64,000 bases of DNA from Brevipalpus yothersi (lineage: Eukaryota; Arthropoda; Arachnida; Trombidiformes; Tenuipalpidae), in assembly GCA_003956705.1 (NCBI GenBank), contig QZCP01000379.1, forward strand, positions 124,001 to 188,000, in the 5' to 3' direction. A program made the position numbers and the translations under genes. Under the pieces are notes generated by a model that was given only the letters and a program-made list of their open reading frames with translations, did no database searches and was not told where the DNA came from. Shown here in pieces: positions 11,663-26,676 of the stretch. Each line of letters begins with the position of its first letter. The stretch's first letter is position 1.

Positions 11663-13284
11663 ACTACACGTTTTAGGACGGAAACTCTTGTATCCACACT
11701 CGAGAAGCGATCCATCCTCGTTATTCATCATCGTTATCATCATTATTACCATTTGATGCATTTTGTCGGCATTTTTTTTCTCATTTCAAATTTTCACAAA
11801 ATTTGGTCTTTTTTTTCTACTTTGATCACCGAAGTTGTGGTGTTTGCCTTGATATCTTTTTTTCCATGCACATTTAAGTGTGCCCTATTCTTCTCTTTTG
11901 ACGGTTGATCGAGCGATCCAAAAAAAATGAAATTCTACAAAAACAGTTCCAATTTTTTGAATTTTTTGACACCTCAAAGTAAACATTGAGTAAATTCATA
12001 AAGCAAACAAGAGATTTTGTTCTCACTAAATTTAAACTTCTTACAAAGACAATATACCATGCCTTATGGACCAGAGAAACCTTTTTCTATCTCTCTTCTA
12101 TTTTGTTTTTTTCTCTCGATCTTCAAAATTTTCTGGTTCATCGTTGAGCTGGTTGCACGATTTGTGTGGAACCAGACAAAAAAGCCCATAAAGCATCGAA
12201 TCTGGACCAAATTTTTGTAACAAAATTAATCATTGATTTCTCATGTGTTGATGCCAGCCTCAAAATGATTAATCAATTCATTTGCACACATAGTCTTCTC
12301 CTTTTTCTTCTTCTGTGGAAGGAAAGAATCGTAAGAAAAGTTACATATATTGTAAAATCGTTTGAAAATATTATTTTCATTGCTATTTTGAAAATTATGA
12401 TACCAATAAGTAAATAAAAATGTATTTTGCATTTTGGTGCCTTGAACAAGAGACATTTATAGAAAGGAATGAATAAAATTTTTGAGCACTAAGCTAACGA
12501 ATTCTTTTTTTGATAAAGTTTCACCCATCTATCAACTCGATATCGGATGTAAAATTATTTTTCGAATATTTTTTCTCAGATATAGACGAGGAGCAACTGC
12601 TTCTAGGAGCTTGAATTTTTTCAATTTTCAATTTCTTGATCGCCGAAATTCTAGACATCTAAAATTTCGGATCAGAAATTTTCGGAATTTTCGAAAACTT
12701 CTCTCGTTTGTGCCGCCATCTCTTGATTCCATTAGTCAGCTAACTCAAATTCTGAAATTATGATTAATGATGTTAGTTCAATAATTGGCAGCAATAATTT
12801 TGACTAAATATGATAAAAATTCGCTTATTCCGATGTTGAATTCGTGAGAATATCGACCAATGATGATCATTCCGGTTGACCTGTTTTGCTTTTCCTACCT
12901 TGCATGGATTTTTTGAGAGAATCGGAAGCCAATGCTCATAAGCCTCTCTTTTTCTTTTCGTTCCCTCGATTTCATTCGAAGATTAAACATTTAATTTCTC
13001 ATACCTTTATTCCACTGAAGTGCCTTGAATTTTTGACTCTAATCAAATCTAAATTAAGCTCATTTGAAAAAATAAACAAAATGGAAATAATTTTGAGTTA
13101 CCACTTGCTCATAGTATTATCGATGGATGAATGAGAATGGGCCAAGATTATCATACAGTAGAATACTCAATACGCATATTTATATTCTATTGTCTATGTG
13201 AGAGAGGAGGTAATTTGCATTGCAAATTTGGTTCTACCTCACATAATGGCATCTTCATCTTCTTCCATCCAAAAAGTTGAAACT

Positions 13285-13286
<2 letters not shown>

Positions 13287-13331
<45 letters not shown>
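13287..13331. repeat. (CT)n microsatellite
   Basis: About 45 bp of perfect CT repeat in the pnt-Lkr intergenic region. Confidence 0.95.
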
Positions 13332-13334
<3 letters not shown>

Positions 13335-15601
13335 CAGAGAGAAGTCTTCCTGAGAGACATTATACAAACTTTCCTCTTTTATCTTGCGTAGGAGGTGATT
13401 TAAATAAGACAAAGTTGCTGTCGATCATCGATCAGATGCAACTGGAGAAGTTGTCTTAGTAAGATAGATGCCATGTCCACGGGGGAATCCAGATTAAGAA
13501 ATTCAATTGAATGCTATTCTGGTGTAAAACTTTCACTTCAACTTCGACAATGATTCAAATCGAAAAATCAGTTGGACTCCGAAGTTGTTTCCTTTATTCC
13601 ATCGAATTGAATGGTGCTCTTTCATGATATCTGAATTTCAATGGAAGTTTTTTCAACTGGAGACATTCTCGTTTTGAGCTTCGATTAGGTAACTTTCCAT
13701 CTATCTTGCAGCTCATTGCATATGCAAATCATACTTATAGAATACAGAGAATATAGCTCACAGTGAGACTCGAGAGGAAAGAAGAGAAATAAAGAAGTCT
13801 AATGAGTTAAATATTTGAAATTCCGAATGAAGAGTTACCAAATTCAGATGAATAACCATGTGAAAGGAAAGGTAGAAATCTTCACCATGTAATCATACTT
13901 CATCTTTGTATTCATTCATCAATTCATACCAAGTTCAACTGAATCAAAGGTAATGGATGGAGAAAAAATTGTTGACATGAGAAAAGGTTTGTTTTCGATT
14001 AAACATATGGAAGCAAAAATAGATTTCCATTTAATAGCCATAGAAGCAAGAGAAACGAAATATAGAGGATTTGATTAATCAATAGAAAAGCTCAGACAAC
14101 ATTTTTTATGATCTCTTGTCATACAAATGAGTGTGATTAAGTTAATGTGAGATATTTACGAGTACATAGATATTTTTCCATTATCGACTCAACAGAATCA
14201 TGTATCGATTGGTCATCTTGGGAGGAAGAAAATATTTTTTGAGCAAGTTTGTGCAGAAATAAAACGATTGATATCTTGACATTATTTGATGCCTTTTGCA
14301 CAAAAAGTTGACCACCACAATCGATCCTCAAATCACTTGTCAGTGTGCCCATATAGGTAGACAGACACACACAACACTCTTGAAGTGTCCAGATGAAGGC
14401 ATTTGAAGACTCAAGTGACACGATAAAGGAGTGAAAATATTGCTCCAATGAACAGTCGACTTGATGTCAATGTTTTTTCATTAGTTTTCCATTCAGCCTC
14501 TTCATCTTACTACTACTACTGAGTATCAGTGTTTCCTGGATCTCTTTTCCAATCTTGTCCCCTTGCCTGGAGCTGCTGATTTGCAAGTATCACTATCATT
14601 TGACATGAGGAATCGAGATTTCTCTCCATTCTGGTCAAGGAATACTTGTCACATTGGGTATTGGAGCTCATAGAATAATGGATGAGAGATTGAAGGGCCC
14701 ATGATGCTAGTCGGGCATCATTTGATTCTTTTGCTTTATTGAATATTCCAGCGGAAGGATTTTTCTGTTTCTTCCATTCCAAAGGATCCGTCCGAAAAGC
14801 AGCTAAGCTTTATTTCAACTGAAAGCAACAAGCGCATATAATGTGAATAAATTGCATGAATATCAAGCGAAAGTGTAGAGGAATAACAGAGAGAAACAAA
14901 AAATTCTAGGCAAGACCTTCTACTACACGTGGATATTTGATGCACACACAGTTTGATTCACGTGGATGTTATATAAATGGTAACAAAGGTGATTTGAATA
15001 ACATCACACTTGAGCTTGCATAGAGTAAGTATCAAAATGTTGATTCTGTTCTAACTCAGTGTACATATGAGATTGCTTAGATCTTTCTCTTGAAAATGGA
15101 AAAAAATCTACTAGACTACACTGTAACACTGGATGAAGAAAAAGTTTAATTCTCATTCTCCTGAAAGTTTAAAGTATGATGGCTCATAAACCCATCATGC
15201 ATCTAGAAAGTTCAATCTTCTCCTTCATGCGAGAGTAACAGAATCTAAGAAGTATCCTTCCAATTCATTGTCTGCTGTGATATTAATGCCTCTTTATCAC
15301 GCAAAATTCAGGTAAATGAATTGTTCAACATGCTATGCAACAAATTAACCTGAATTTGAGGGCCTCTCCAGATATTTAATGGTCTTGTGCTATTTGAGAA
15401 ACTCAATGTGAGATTTGCTGATATTATCAAAAAAAAGGTTATCAATCTTGGAAATCGAATTCATAACGTTGAGTAAACTTCCAAACATTTACTGCATTCT
15501 TTCCACCTCCAGTATGATGATGAGCATCATCTTGAGGAAGTGTAAATGGAATAAGATGCAAATAAAAGAAAATTCAACAGAAATAACATTGATAGATTTT
15601 C

Positions 15602-15661
15602 TCAGGCTGGAAGGTTGTAGTATAGAAAAAATTGATCACGATATTGCAGAAAATTATTTTC
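15602..15661 (-). other. Candidate terminal exon of Lkr
   Basis: On the minus strand a long pyrimidine tract ends in CCCCCAG at 15662. The 20 codons that follow are in the required phase 0 and begin ENNFLQYRDQFF, an amphipathic, aromatic-rich segment in the place where class A receptors have helix 8, then stop with TGA. If it is not used, the TM7 exon may read through its donor (stop near 15948) or splice to an unseen exon. Confidence 0.4.
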
Positions 15662-17136
15662 CTGGGGGAATTAGATGGAGAGTAGAGCAAGAGGAGAAGA
15701 AATTGGTTGCTGATGTGAGATAAAAATGCTTAGACAATCAAGAATCATGTTTTATGCAACCGCATCTACTCAATCGATAAATTAACGTGAAGATTGAACC
15801 ATCAAAACTGAAAATCTAAGGTCAAATTGTCATCACCATCATCAATCTTATGATGATAGGCTAAAACCCAATTGGAAGGAGAATGTTTTCCATAGATCGA
15901 AAGCACTCTCTCATCTCAAATGCTGGGATGATTTTATCGGATAAGAATCAAGTTGCCTCCTTGGATGGGAAAAAATAAACTGTAAGATAGAAACTTATTA
16001 TTACCGTGTATATTGCGTATATGAACGGATTCACCGAGGAATTGCTCATAGCCAACCAGTGGCAGCAGAACCAAATTGCGTTAATATAACGAAATCTGTA
16101 GATAAGGAAGAGAGAGAGAGAGAGAGAGAGAAGGAACATCCATGAAAAAAAGGTGAATCAAGAATTACTTCTGCTCTTTGGAGAGCTTCACGGAGAGTCA
16201 AAGTAAAGTCAAGAGAAATAGAAGTGATAGAGATAAATAATATTGGTAGAGGCTTGAGACAAATTTTTCATCTGATAGCATCTATAAATATCAAGAAAAT
16301 ATTTCCAACAGAAAATGAAATTGGCAAGAAGAGCAATGGGTGCTCCAAGGCACATTCCTCGGTGAATCAGTGACACTTTAGTGAGAATCGATTTTTGTAT
16401 ACTTTCATCTCAGCATGAGAAGACAGAATATAATATGATTTCGACGTTTTTTTCTTTGCATGATAAAATTGTGTAATTATTAGAAATCCTTTGTTGTTTC
16501 TACAGACTTTTCGCGTCAAAATCACCCCCACTGCTTATATTTTGAGAAAATTATACTTCTCTCTATTGTTTTTGTATCATCAAGCTTGATTTCCAAGGAG
16601 AGAGAGAGAGAGAGAAAGAAATAACGAAAATCACGAACAAAAGGATTTCATTGAAAAATAGGCGAAAGAATTGAGGTAACTCATTTGGAATATCGAATTT
16701 TTACAAGTAAAGCGCCTCAAGAAATTATCATTGGAAAAATTCATGTGAGAAATGTTGAACAAAACATTACTACTAAATGAATGGGAAAAGATAGTCATTT
16801 AACTTTTTCCTTACAAGTCATCCTTTTGAATCACTTTAAATTGCTCAACCCTTCCTCCAAGCTGTTCTACTGAAATTCTCAAGCTCGTAAACTAATCACT
16901 TTCTCATTCCACTCAGCGAACGATTCAATCTAGCCACCTTGATTGATGAGTAACATTTATTCAACCTCCTGCTCCGCACATATTCTTGTCTCTCGACAGT
17001 GTCTGAACAAATTGTATTACCAATACTGTTTTCTCAGTATGATCATCTTCAGTGAAGAGAGCAAGTAAGAGAAGAGGCGAAATAAGAAATTGAGATGTTA
17101 AGGCTCAAAGATCAAAGAAAGCAAAGGAGTGAGTGA

Positions 17137-17185
<49 letters not shown>

Positions 17186-17771
17186 TAACAACCAATATTC
17201 TTTGGATCAGATATCGTTGGTTGAAGATCCTCGAAATCCTACATCATGTCATCAAAATCCTCCAAGCCTTGGATAACATTCAGAGGACTATTGGGCCATA
17301 AAGTCAAATACAGTTGAGATGTAATCTAACAAACAAAAAAGGTCACCCAGTGGACAGCAATCATCAAATTTGATGTCATCTTGTGGGACTCTAGAAAAGA
17401 TGGAGGTTGCAAGTCATTGATAAGTTGCACGATTCTGCAAGTTTCCCAAGAGATTTGCGATGGGCTCATACTGATCATTCTGGTCATCATGTCGTTAGCA
17501 GCAATTCGGTCCAATCTGTGACAGAAATGGTGATAATAGCGATTTACTGCCCCTTTCCATTCCACTTGGTTGCCTACTGTATATTGGTTGCTTGTATGAG
17601 TGGTAGTTATCATTTATGCCATTTGCTACATTGTTTCGATCGAAGAGTTTTCACTCTTACACCACTTCGCTTACTGGTGATCATGGTGGTGGTTGTAGTA
17701 GATGGATCCAAATTTGGCAAATCGATTCACTGGCCAGTTAACATAGAATTCGAGTCATTTTGATGATTATT

Positions 17772-17809
<38 letters not shown>

Positions 17810-20800
17810 CACTTGCCAATGGTTCTACGAATTCTTTTCTGTTTGATCCTATTCTATCCTGCCTGGTCCATGTCGCTATCGACGTGTTTTGTGTCTGTGT
17901 GTATGTGTTCCTTTCGAGTTGTCAAGAGTCCTCTAAGAATCCATCACTTACATTGGAGACACACAAGATATATATAAAGAAGTAGGCGATTCGAAATGTT
18001 TTAGACATGCTGGATAGGTTGGAAAGAAATATATTTCAAGAGATATCAGGCGAGAAAGTTTCCCATACTTCCCATAGACGACATTTTGATAGATTTTTCT
18101 TCTCAGATAGCAGAAAGAGTGAAAACAAGAAAAATCTTGGTAATTTTCATCCTCATCACTTTTTTGGGAAACATTTTTTATGTTTGTGTGTTTGTGTGTA
18201 AGCCTTCAAGCGAATAGAATCAGAATGAGAAGAAAATAAGAAAAAGAAGAAAGAGAAGTAGAACAAAAGGATAAGCTGAAGATAACTTAATACATTGAAT
18301 CGTGCTCGAAGAAATCAGGAATGTGAAACAGATTATCAGCTTCTGTGTTTTTTTGATTCACTTTATCTCAACAGAATTGTATTTCATGCACTTTCCCTTC
18401 CCCAATTGACCGGTAAATTCTCTCAACGATGAAAATCGGAAGATGATTCAGTTCTTCTTCCATAGAGGATGTGATTTTATCTTTTTTCCCCAGATATGAT
18501 GATTCTATCTGAATAGCCCCATCAGTGAGGGTGAATCAAACGTGAAAAGAGAAAATGAAAACGTGGGATTCCGTACCCATAGAGTTGCAGAGTATAGTAA
18601 CAGGGAATACAACCTGCATCAGATGAATACAAGTTGCTCATTTGAATGTAGTCATTTATTCAGAGAGCCTTCACATTGAAATAGAATTCCATGTTATCAT
18701 GAACTCGTTGGTATGGATGCTACATAATCAGAATTCTCGTCAGAATGAAAGAGGATAGCTGATTAATGCTGTTTATAAGTTTATTCTGAGCGACTCCAAT
18801 GATCATCTGGGAATTTCATCAGATACCATCAGAAGAGATACCCAAGCTTCATGGAAAGAGAGAGAGAGAGAGTAGTCAAAGTGGAATACATATACATGTA
18901 GATATACATGTTTTCTATCTGGATTTGTAATTTTGATTTCTGCCCAAGAGAAGGTCATGAGAAGGTTATCCAAGGTGAGAGCGTCAATCTGAATGACAAT
19001 TTGGTAGCTCATCACGCTATTCTCACAGAAAATTCATCTATACGTAATTTCCGTTGTGGAAAAAAATTCATTGAAATAACAAATTAAAGGGTTAAGTGAT
19101 GGAGAGGGTTAGAGATCATTTGAGATAGAAGAAAGGTAAAAAGATTGCATCGATGATAATATTGCTTGAAGCTTGCTGAACTTACTGATTGATTTCCGGA
19201 AAAATTCCACTCAACACTGTGTAGGTTTGTAGAGGCAGCCAGCATAGTGCGAACAAAGCGACAATAATGATGAGCATTTTTATTACCTGGAATAGATGAG
19301 AATACATAATCAGAACTAATTAGGGATTTTTTGTCTCTACTGGTTAAGCTTTTCATGTAAGCCCTGGGATCAAGTCATATTGTAGAGGGATGGAGAAGAA
19401 GAGATGAAGAGAAGTTTGCCCAAGTAAGCTCAGGAATTGATAATAATAAAGTGAGTGTCCCAATCTTCTCATCTGTCATGGATTCAGTTTGTTATTAAAC
19501 TTTTGACAGGCTTTCTGTCACAGCACTGTTTACTATGGATAATATGAATAATCTTGTGAATAAAAAATAGATAAAAGATTTGAACTTTTTTTTCAAGATT
19601 TCTAGCTTCCATTTTTATCGAAAAAATTGGCAACTCAAATCTTACAGCATAAATTCCTAGATGCGCTCAACCCTAATGGTGGAGAAAGAATTCTGAAAGA
19701 TTCTTTCCGAAATCGTTGGAGAATGTTCATCCTCAATCGATTGACACTTGTTCTGTTCCAGAATTCCATGCCAATAACCTTTGATGCTGTATATATGAAG
19801 GGTCGTCAGGTATGTTAGTCTAGAATAGAATTTCTATTCTCAGCAAAATGTGAAGGAAAATTACCTTAATTCGATAAAAGAAATCTAATTTAATGTTTTT
19901 TGTCGTCATCTCACTCTCTTTCTTCTGTGAAAACAATCGAAGTTTATTCACAGCTACACATCTGAGTGTCTGTGTGTTTGATGATAAATTTTCGAATAGG
20001 CTCTCAAAAACTTATCAGAGTGAATATTCTGGAAAAAAATGCTCAAATATTCATACAAAAATTGACTTTCAATGTCATGGCTTAAGATGGAAAGTTGTTA
20101 AAGTGAGGCAACTGTGTTTGGTTTATATTTCAGAAAGCTAGTTCTTAGTCCGATTATCAACTTTAGGAATTGGAAGTTCTCACTATTGAGTGTAAGTATT
20201 CTGTAAGATTTCAAAGGATATAAATGCGGGGTTTCAATCGATTCCAAATCTTTAAGAAAATGCTAAGAGTTCCAGACTCAAGAGATTCCTTTCAAGGCTC
20301 ATTTTTAAGATGATAGATAGATGGAAAAAATTGGATATCAACTGACCTATCTTATAGATATCGCCATAATGGAAAGATTATAAAGAAACGGAAGGTCTCT
20401 TGCTGAAACTTCTACATCTGGAATTGAGCTTACTGATATTTTTGATTCTTTTGCTTGAGATTTCATAGGTATTTCCTGGTATCAGAAATAGTTTCATCCT
20501 TTTAGAAACTCTCTCCTCCATCTCATGCGTTCTTTAGCAATTCATTTTTTTCCAGAGAATAGGTCTACACTCTTTTGAGATGTGAAATATTCCAATACAG
20601 AAAAGAGAAGTAGGATGAGAATCATTCCAAGATAGATAAGAGTAGTTCCATGGTCTGCCATACTTTCATATCAGAATTTTTGCCATACTTGTTAGGAAAA
20701 AGATGGAGTAAAGGATCTAAGAGATGGAACAAAATTCTTTTTTACTCTATCATTGTCTAAGAATAATGCATTGATGACAGAAGAATTTTGTTCTTTCCAG

Positions 20801-23800
20801 AGAAAAATATCAAGTTTAAATATCATCCAAAGACATTCCAATAGTTGGCCATTTGAGACTTCAACTTGGGAAGCCATGCTCAAACATAGCCATCGCTCGA
20901 TCAGTGTGAGGAGAATGGAAGTAGACCTTTCTTCAAAATCGAAGATTTTGATGCACACATTAAAACCTTCGAGTAATCTTTTTATTCCAAGTGATTTGAC
21001 TGATTCAGCACCCAAAAGCTTTTCTTTTCCTCGCAAGATTGCTAAATAAAATATGATAAAGTTTATAAGTTTTGCATGCGAGGAGAAAGTAAAATCCTGA
21101 GTGAGTTGGTAACAGTATAGCAAGCAGTTCAAAGCTCAAAAAGTAGCTCAAGATGCTAACAGAAAATAAATCACATGCTCATCCTGATTAGACAGCTTTT
21201 GTGGAACGATTGAGACTTCCAGAGGAACCATCATGATGTAATTTAATGGGTTGATGGAAGATAGAGAGAGAGAGAGAACATTTCGCTTTCAGATTCGCCA
21301 TAATCATCATCACAATCTATGCCAGATCAATGATTATCTTGATCAAATTAGATCAAATTTAGCTTGAAGCATACCATTATTTTTGAAACTTTAAGTTTGC
21401 TCCAGTAAAATAACATCATCAAAAATTCAATAATATCACTAGATACGAGGTTATCTTCCCTTATTGAATTTTTTTCACTCTAAACACAAATCTGCCTTGG
21501 CAATCTGATGAAACATTATGGAATTTCATCCATCTTATGGATACAAACACTTCTGTGTCTTCCCCCTTTTTTCATCTATCTTCCTTCCCCACTTTCCCTT
21601 GATAATCATGATTTATTTTCTCAATGTCTATGAGTTTCTTGGAAATGTGTAAGGTTTATTGTTTTTCGAAGGTGAATAAATGCTTCCAGTTGATAAAGAG
21701 TCACCTAGATGACTGATTAGGAATGCTGAAGATGATCTCTAAGAGATTTTTCCTTCTTCATCTTTCATCATCATTCCTGAATATATTCTGCTACTAATAA
21801 ATATCTATCCCATCATTCCTCAAGCTTGAAGATAAAGCAAATTGAAGGATATCGGAGGGGATCACTTTCATTTGGCCTACATTTCATGTGAGCTTTGTGA
21901 ACAGATTCATGAGCTTCCGAATTGTTCCAATACTGTTCTTGATTGCCTTCGATTCACGTGGCAAGCTGTTCAACATTGGATAAGGTCAAAAAAAGTATTA
22001 TATCACACAAAATACTGCTTGCGTTGGCTAGCTAATCCGAGAAGCCCAATCATCAATAAAAGTGGAAGTGCATTTGAACATTTCACTTATTTGTTGTTTT
22101 GTCTGCTAACTACTAAATATCACTGAAATGTCTACACTTGAAGCTTCTTATCTATGGACAGGCATAAGGAAGCAAGAAAGAGTTCCAAAAAAAACATTTC
22201 CGCTACAAAGTCAGCAGAAAATTCTTTCCGTTTCATGAGCTTTCACCCAAAAAGATAGCCTTCCGGCATGTTTTGGAGTGAGAATCATAGCAAAATGATG
22301 CAAATTAAGTGCTCATGAACGATAGTGAGTTAGTCTATGCACTATGATGACGCTGATGATGGTAAAAATGGATTTGAAAAAACTTTCCCTTTCCTCCTCA
22401 CTCCAATGGCTCTTATGAATAAATTCTCATCAAGAAACCTCATGATACCCATGGAAGAAGGGTAGAAGGGTTTTGTAGATGTTTCATTGTATTTTTTGGA
22501 AGAAAAAATTGATCAAAAAAAACTTTTATCCTACATAATTTTGAAGTGAAAATATTGGTCACATTCTTATTGCTAAGCTTTGGCAAGGCATTCAAATTGA
22601 AACTAATGTAGCAGAAAATGATAAGAAAATTTTGTAAATAAGATGGAAGCACACCATGAGAGTTCATAGATCTTCTTGGTGGTAATTTCTCTCGGAAATC
22701 AATTAGACTCACCACTGATCACCTTTCATGAGAGTATCTGGTGAATTATGTATACACTTTATCCGTTTGGCTGAGATGAGATTTTGGTTGTCATTCAAAA
22801 TGAACACAAAAGAAATGAACATCTATCATGCCTGATTGGATAATCCTGATGCAGCCAACATTATGCAAATCTAAGGAAAGTGATAATTGATCTACCATTG
22901 AATAGCTGAGCTCATACATATTCTTGATTCTACTCTATCTTTCTCTTTTATGTGAAAGCCCATGAGTAAATAGAGAAGAATCACGGTATACAACTTATCC
23001 ATGACAGCAACAATGGGTCGAATGAAAGTAAGATCAACATACAAATAATGAGACTTTGTAGATGGAAATGAGAATTGTGAATGATGCATTCTCAATCCTA
23101 GTTGATCATACACAAAGTACAGACAAGTGTACAAAAGTGAGATCGGAATAGGATTCCAAGATAGAATGCATGTAATTTCAATTTCTATGGATACAAGTGT
23201 GTGCGTACAGTATTAGTGAGAAAGTAAGAGAAAGCGAGAGAGAGAGAGAGATGGCAATATCAAATGAATCAGAGGAGTGGTGGAAAGATGAGAATGTAAT
23301 TGTGATGGCCATTATTCTCGCTCCAATGTGAGATATTATTCTTGGTCGAAAGTTTTGGCATGAATGCTCAATCACTGGTCAACCTCGGAGCGTTGTCTCT
23401 CTCTCTCTCTCTTTCTTTGGGAAGTTTAAGCTGGGCTTGAAGCAACAATCTGACTGAATGAATCACTTTGTTTCATGGTAGAGGCGGTGTGCTGTGTGTT
23501 GCTCGATTAAGTGAGATGGACACAGTTAAGCATGCTTTACGACCTCTCAGTGTGAAGCCATGTTTGATGGTCGCAAATGGAAGGATCATTCACTGTGACC
23601 GGTGGAAGAGATGACAGTGGACGCGAGGAAGATTATTTCTCTTTGATTTAAACATGACTAGAGGATCAGAGTCTCTGGATATTTTTTTTGGTCTAAAAAC
23701 AATGCTATCAAGCTGAATGGAGGCTTTTCTGGGGACCTTTCTCTATCTCCAAATGAGCTCTTCATAATGCTTTTTTTTGTTCTTATCATCTCAAGAGCCA

Positions 23801-26615
23801 AAGAACACACTGATGCCTGGAGAGTTCTCCTATTACCCATGATTCTTTGGAGTAGAAAAAAAGTATTTCCAATTTTTCCCGGAATACTATTCCTTTTTTT
23901 CTTCAAACTACTCAGGAAACAATCAGCCTACTGTACAGATCAAGGTAAATTGAATGGATCCAATGATCAATCAGTGAAAATAAATGAAATTCACTGATAT
24001 CTCTCCGTTTTATTTGGTAGATAATTTTTAGGCAATATCAACAATCGATAGTAAAAGAATTCAGAAAATAGCTCACAATCATGGTCAACCGGATGGTTAT
24101 CTCGCTGGAATTACAGCCTTGGGTGAACCTTGATCACTGTGATATAGTGATTCATGAGATTGTTGACTATCACCTAAGAAATTGAAGTAGAATTCTGGAG
24201 ACCAACCTGTTTCATGCTTGAACCGGCAGCTCGGAGTGATGTGCAAAATCGGATAAAAGAAGTAACTTTACAAATAATCTCATCATGTGCGAGTAAACAG
24301 TTGAGAAGTCATACTCATTTGAGATAGAATCCAACGATTCACTTTCTTTGAGAGTTAAGTAGGGAATAAGGAATTCAGACTTCATATTTCTGGTAAATTC
24401 TTCAGATTCTTGACAGTGTAAGTGCCCATATTCGTAAATCATCTACCTCGTTGGAGTCCAAATAAATTTCAGCCCAATAAAGACGAAAAACGAAGTTCAT
24501 CTGGAAAGACCGTTAATTCATTTTACAAGAGTTGAGTGAATGTGAGAATATAAAACGCAGGCGACAATTTCTTTGGACACTGACCGAAAATATAAAGCCC
24601 ACTATAGAGTGATTTGTTACCTTTCCAAGCAAGCTTTTGATTCGCTCTTTTCCAAATAACTTCTTCTTCAGCAATGGCCAGAGGCAAAAAAAGGCATTCT
24701 ATTTCGACAACAATTATTGTCTTCCCACGAGAAATACTTTATGAACCTTCTTGGTCTGAAAAGAGAATTAATTTCCATCCTCTATCTTCTATTGACCAAT
24801 TTCTCTCTCTTTCTTTCTTTCTTCCTCTCTCATTCATACATTCATCCTAAATCTGACCAATGGCTACTATGGCAGAACAAATCTGAGTCTTTGATTGATT
24901 TATTTCTTTCAGAATGGTAAATATAACGGATGATGAAGCTCGTCAAAGTCTGTGTAGACCAAGTTATCAAGCGAAAGAGAACAAGAAAAACACCGTCAGA
25001 AAAGAGTATTACTCATAAAATGGAAGAGAAAACAGTTCTCTAACAATATGGGCATCAATAGACATGGAGAAAGAAAAGAAGAAAGAGAAAGTGAGAGAGA
25101 CATACAGGATATCAATTCATCATGAGAAAATTGCCTCTCCTTTGATGTTGAACGATGTTTTCTCTGTGAGAAGAGGTAACGACTAATTACACCAGTTATC
25201 TTATTTAGCTTATTCTTTTCAAGCAATTTTCTTATGGAAACAGGCCATTATCACCCGGAATTTGATCGAAAAATTGCGAAAGGTCTCCGCTATCAAGTCA
25301 AGGATGGAGCTTACAAATTCGATTAGAATATTTATTCTAAAACATTCTTGAAACAATATAAAACAAAACAAAAATATATTGTTGAGAAAATATTTCCTCT
25401 CTCTCTCTATCTCTAATTCACTCTTCAATCTTCAATCTACTCTATTCACCTCACTATTATCCACTTGCAAATTCAAATCCTTGGGAGAATCCAAGTCCAC
25501 CTGCATTTGATTGGAAACTCTTCACCAAGTGTTATTCTTTACACCTAGTCAATAGAACATTCTATTCCACTCAGACAGTGTAAGGAATCATCTCAGACTC
25601 CATCCAAAATCGACCACACCATCCATCTTATTCTCATTTCCGTCTTTTCTTACAACACTCACACTATCAATGACATGATGAAAACTTTGCACTCATGCAT
25701 GGCTGGTTAAGATTTTTGCGGGAAAAATAGGATAGGAAATTGCAGCCATACTTTTTCCAAATATATCTCATACTCTGATCAATAAAAGCTATTTCAAGTT
25801 TTGTTTGGTTTTTGAAACTCTTACCAGATCTCAACCACCATTCACTCATAAATTGTTCGATACTCATTTACATTTGCCGGATTGATGACAAGTAGAAGTG
25901 ATTGAAAAGATATTGAGAGTGATCGATAAGCCCAAGAGTTCCATGCCGATTGAAACCAACTACTACCATCGGGATCAAAGGTGTACATTCATTTTATACG
26001 ATGAATATTTTCATCGGTTGAATAGCTTCCTCAGGATATCTCATGTAAACTTATACCACGAAAAAAGAGTAGTTGAGAGGATCTTCGACCTTATTTTTAT
26101 ACTTTTTGCTCGCCTCGCCTCTTTTGATCGAGTGCTTTTTCTGGATGCTCTTACTTTTTTCTCCTCATTCTCTGGCCCATTGATGCAAGAGAGGAAAAAG
26201 GCAATAGCAGCTATCAGATTGACTTCATGAATTCATGTTGCAAAAAAGAAGAATCGTGATTGAAGAGCTTCATCCTTGAGTCTGTGGTAATGTTACAAAA
26301 GCAAGCTCATAGACCACAGGTTGGAAATGGGAGAGATAGATCCACATGATTGGGCAAACTATTGGCGTGTGTGTGTAAATATATATTTGTGCTGGAACTA
26401 GCTCATTCTCAAGATAATTCTATAATACTGCTTGCATACTTGATCGGATAAGCTGACATTTGATTGGGGGAAGAGTAAAAGAAAAATAAAAGCATCAAAT
26501 GTAGCATTCTTCTCTTTTCTCACTCGAGAGAATAAGAGTCATCTCTAAACACAAGTGGACGCAGCAAAAGAGCACAAGTTGACACTTTTTGGGAACCCAT
26601 TTGAAGAGAGAGACA

Positions 26616-26676
<61 letters not shown>

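Larger units (their letters stand above)
11547..15601. other. Intergenic region between convergent pnt and Lkr 3' ends
   Basis: This contains the pnt 3' UTR and probably the Lkr 3' UTR (minus strand; an AATAAA on that strand near 14809-14814). One (CT)n tract is at 13287-13331. Minus-strand open frames at 14137-14448 and 14516-14782 are not recognisable. The second is varied in composition but lacks an ATG near its start. I see no repeats or RNA genes otherwise. Confidence 0.5.
16141..19185. other. Lkr intron 2: non-coding content
   Basis: No convincing coding sequence. Two (GA)n tracts (17141-17182, 17774-17806) read as (CU)n in the Lkr pre-mRNA. Overlapping frames at 17326-17763 exist on both strands but match nothing I know. 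Confidence 0.5.

Noticed and set aside
17326..17763. 95- and 118-codon frames on opposite strands in Lkr intron 2
   Set aside because: Overlapping frames on both strands without recognisable content. Most likely chance in a locally GC-richer patch.
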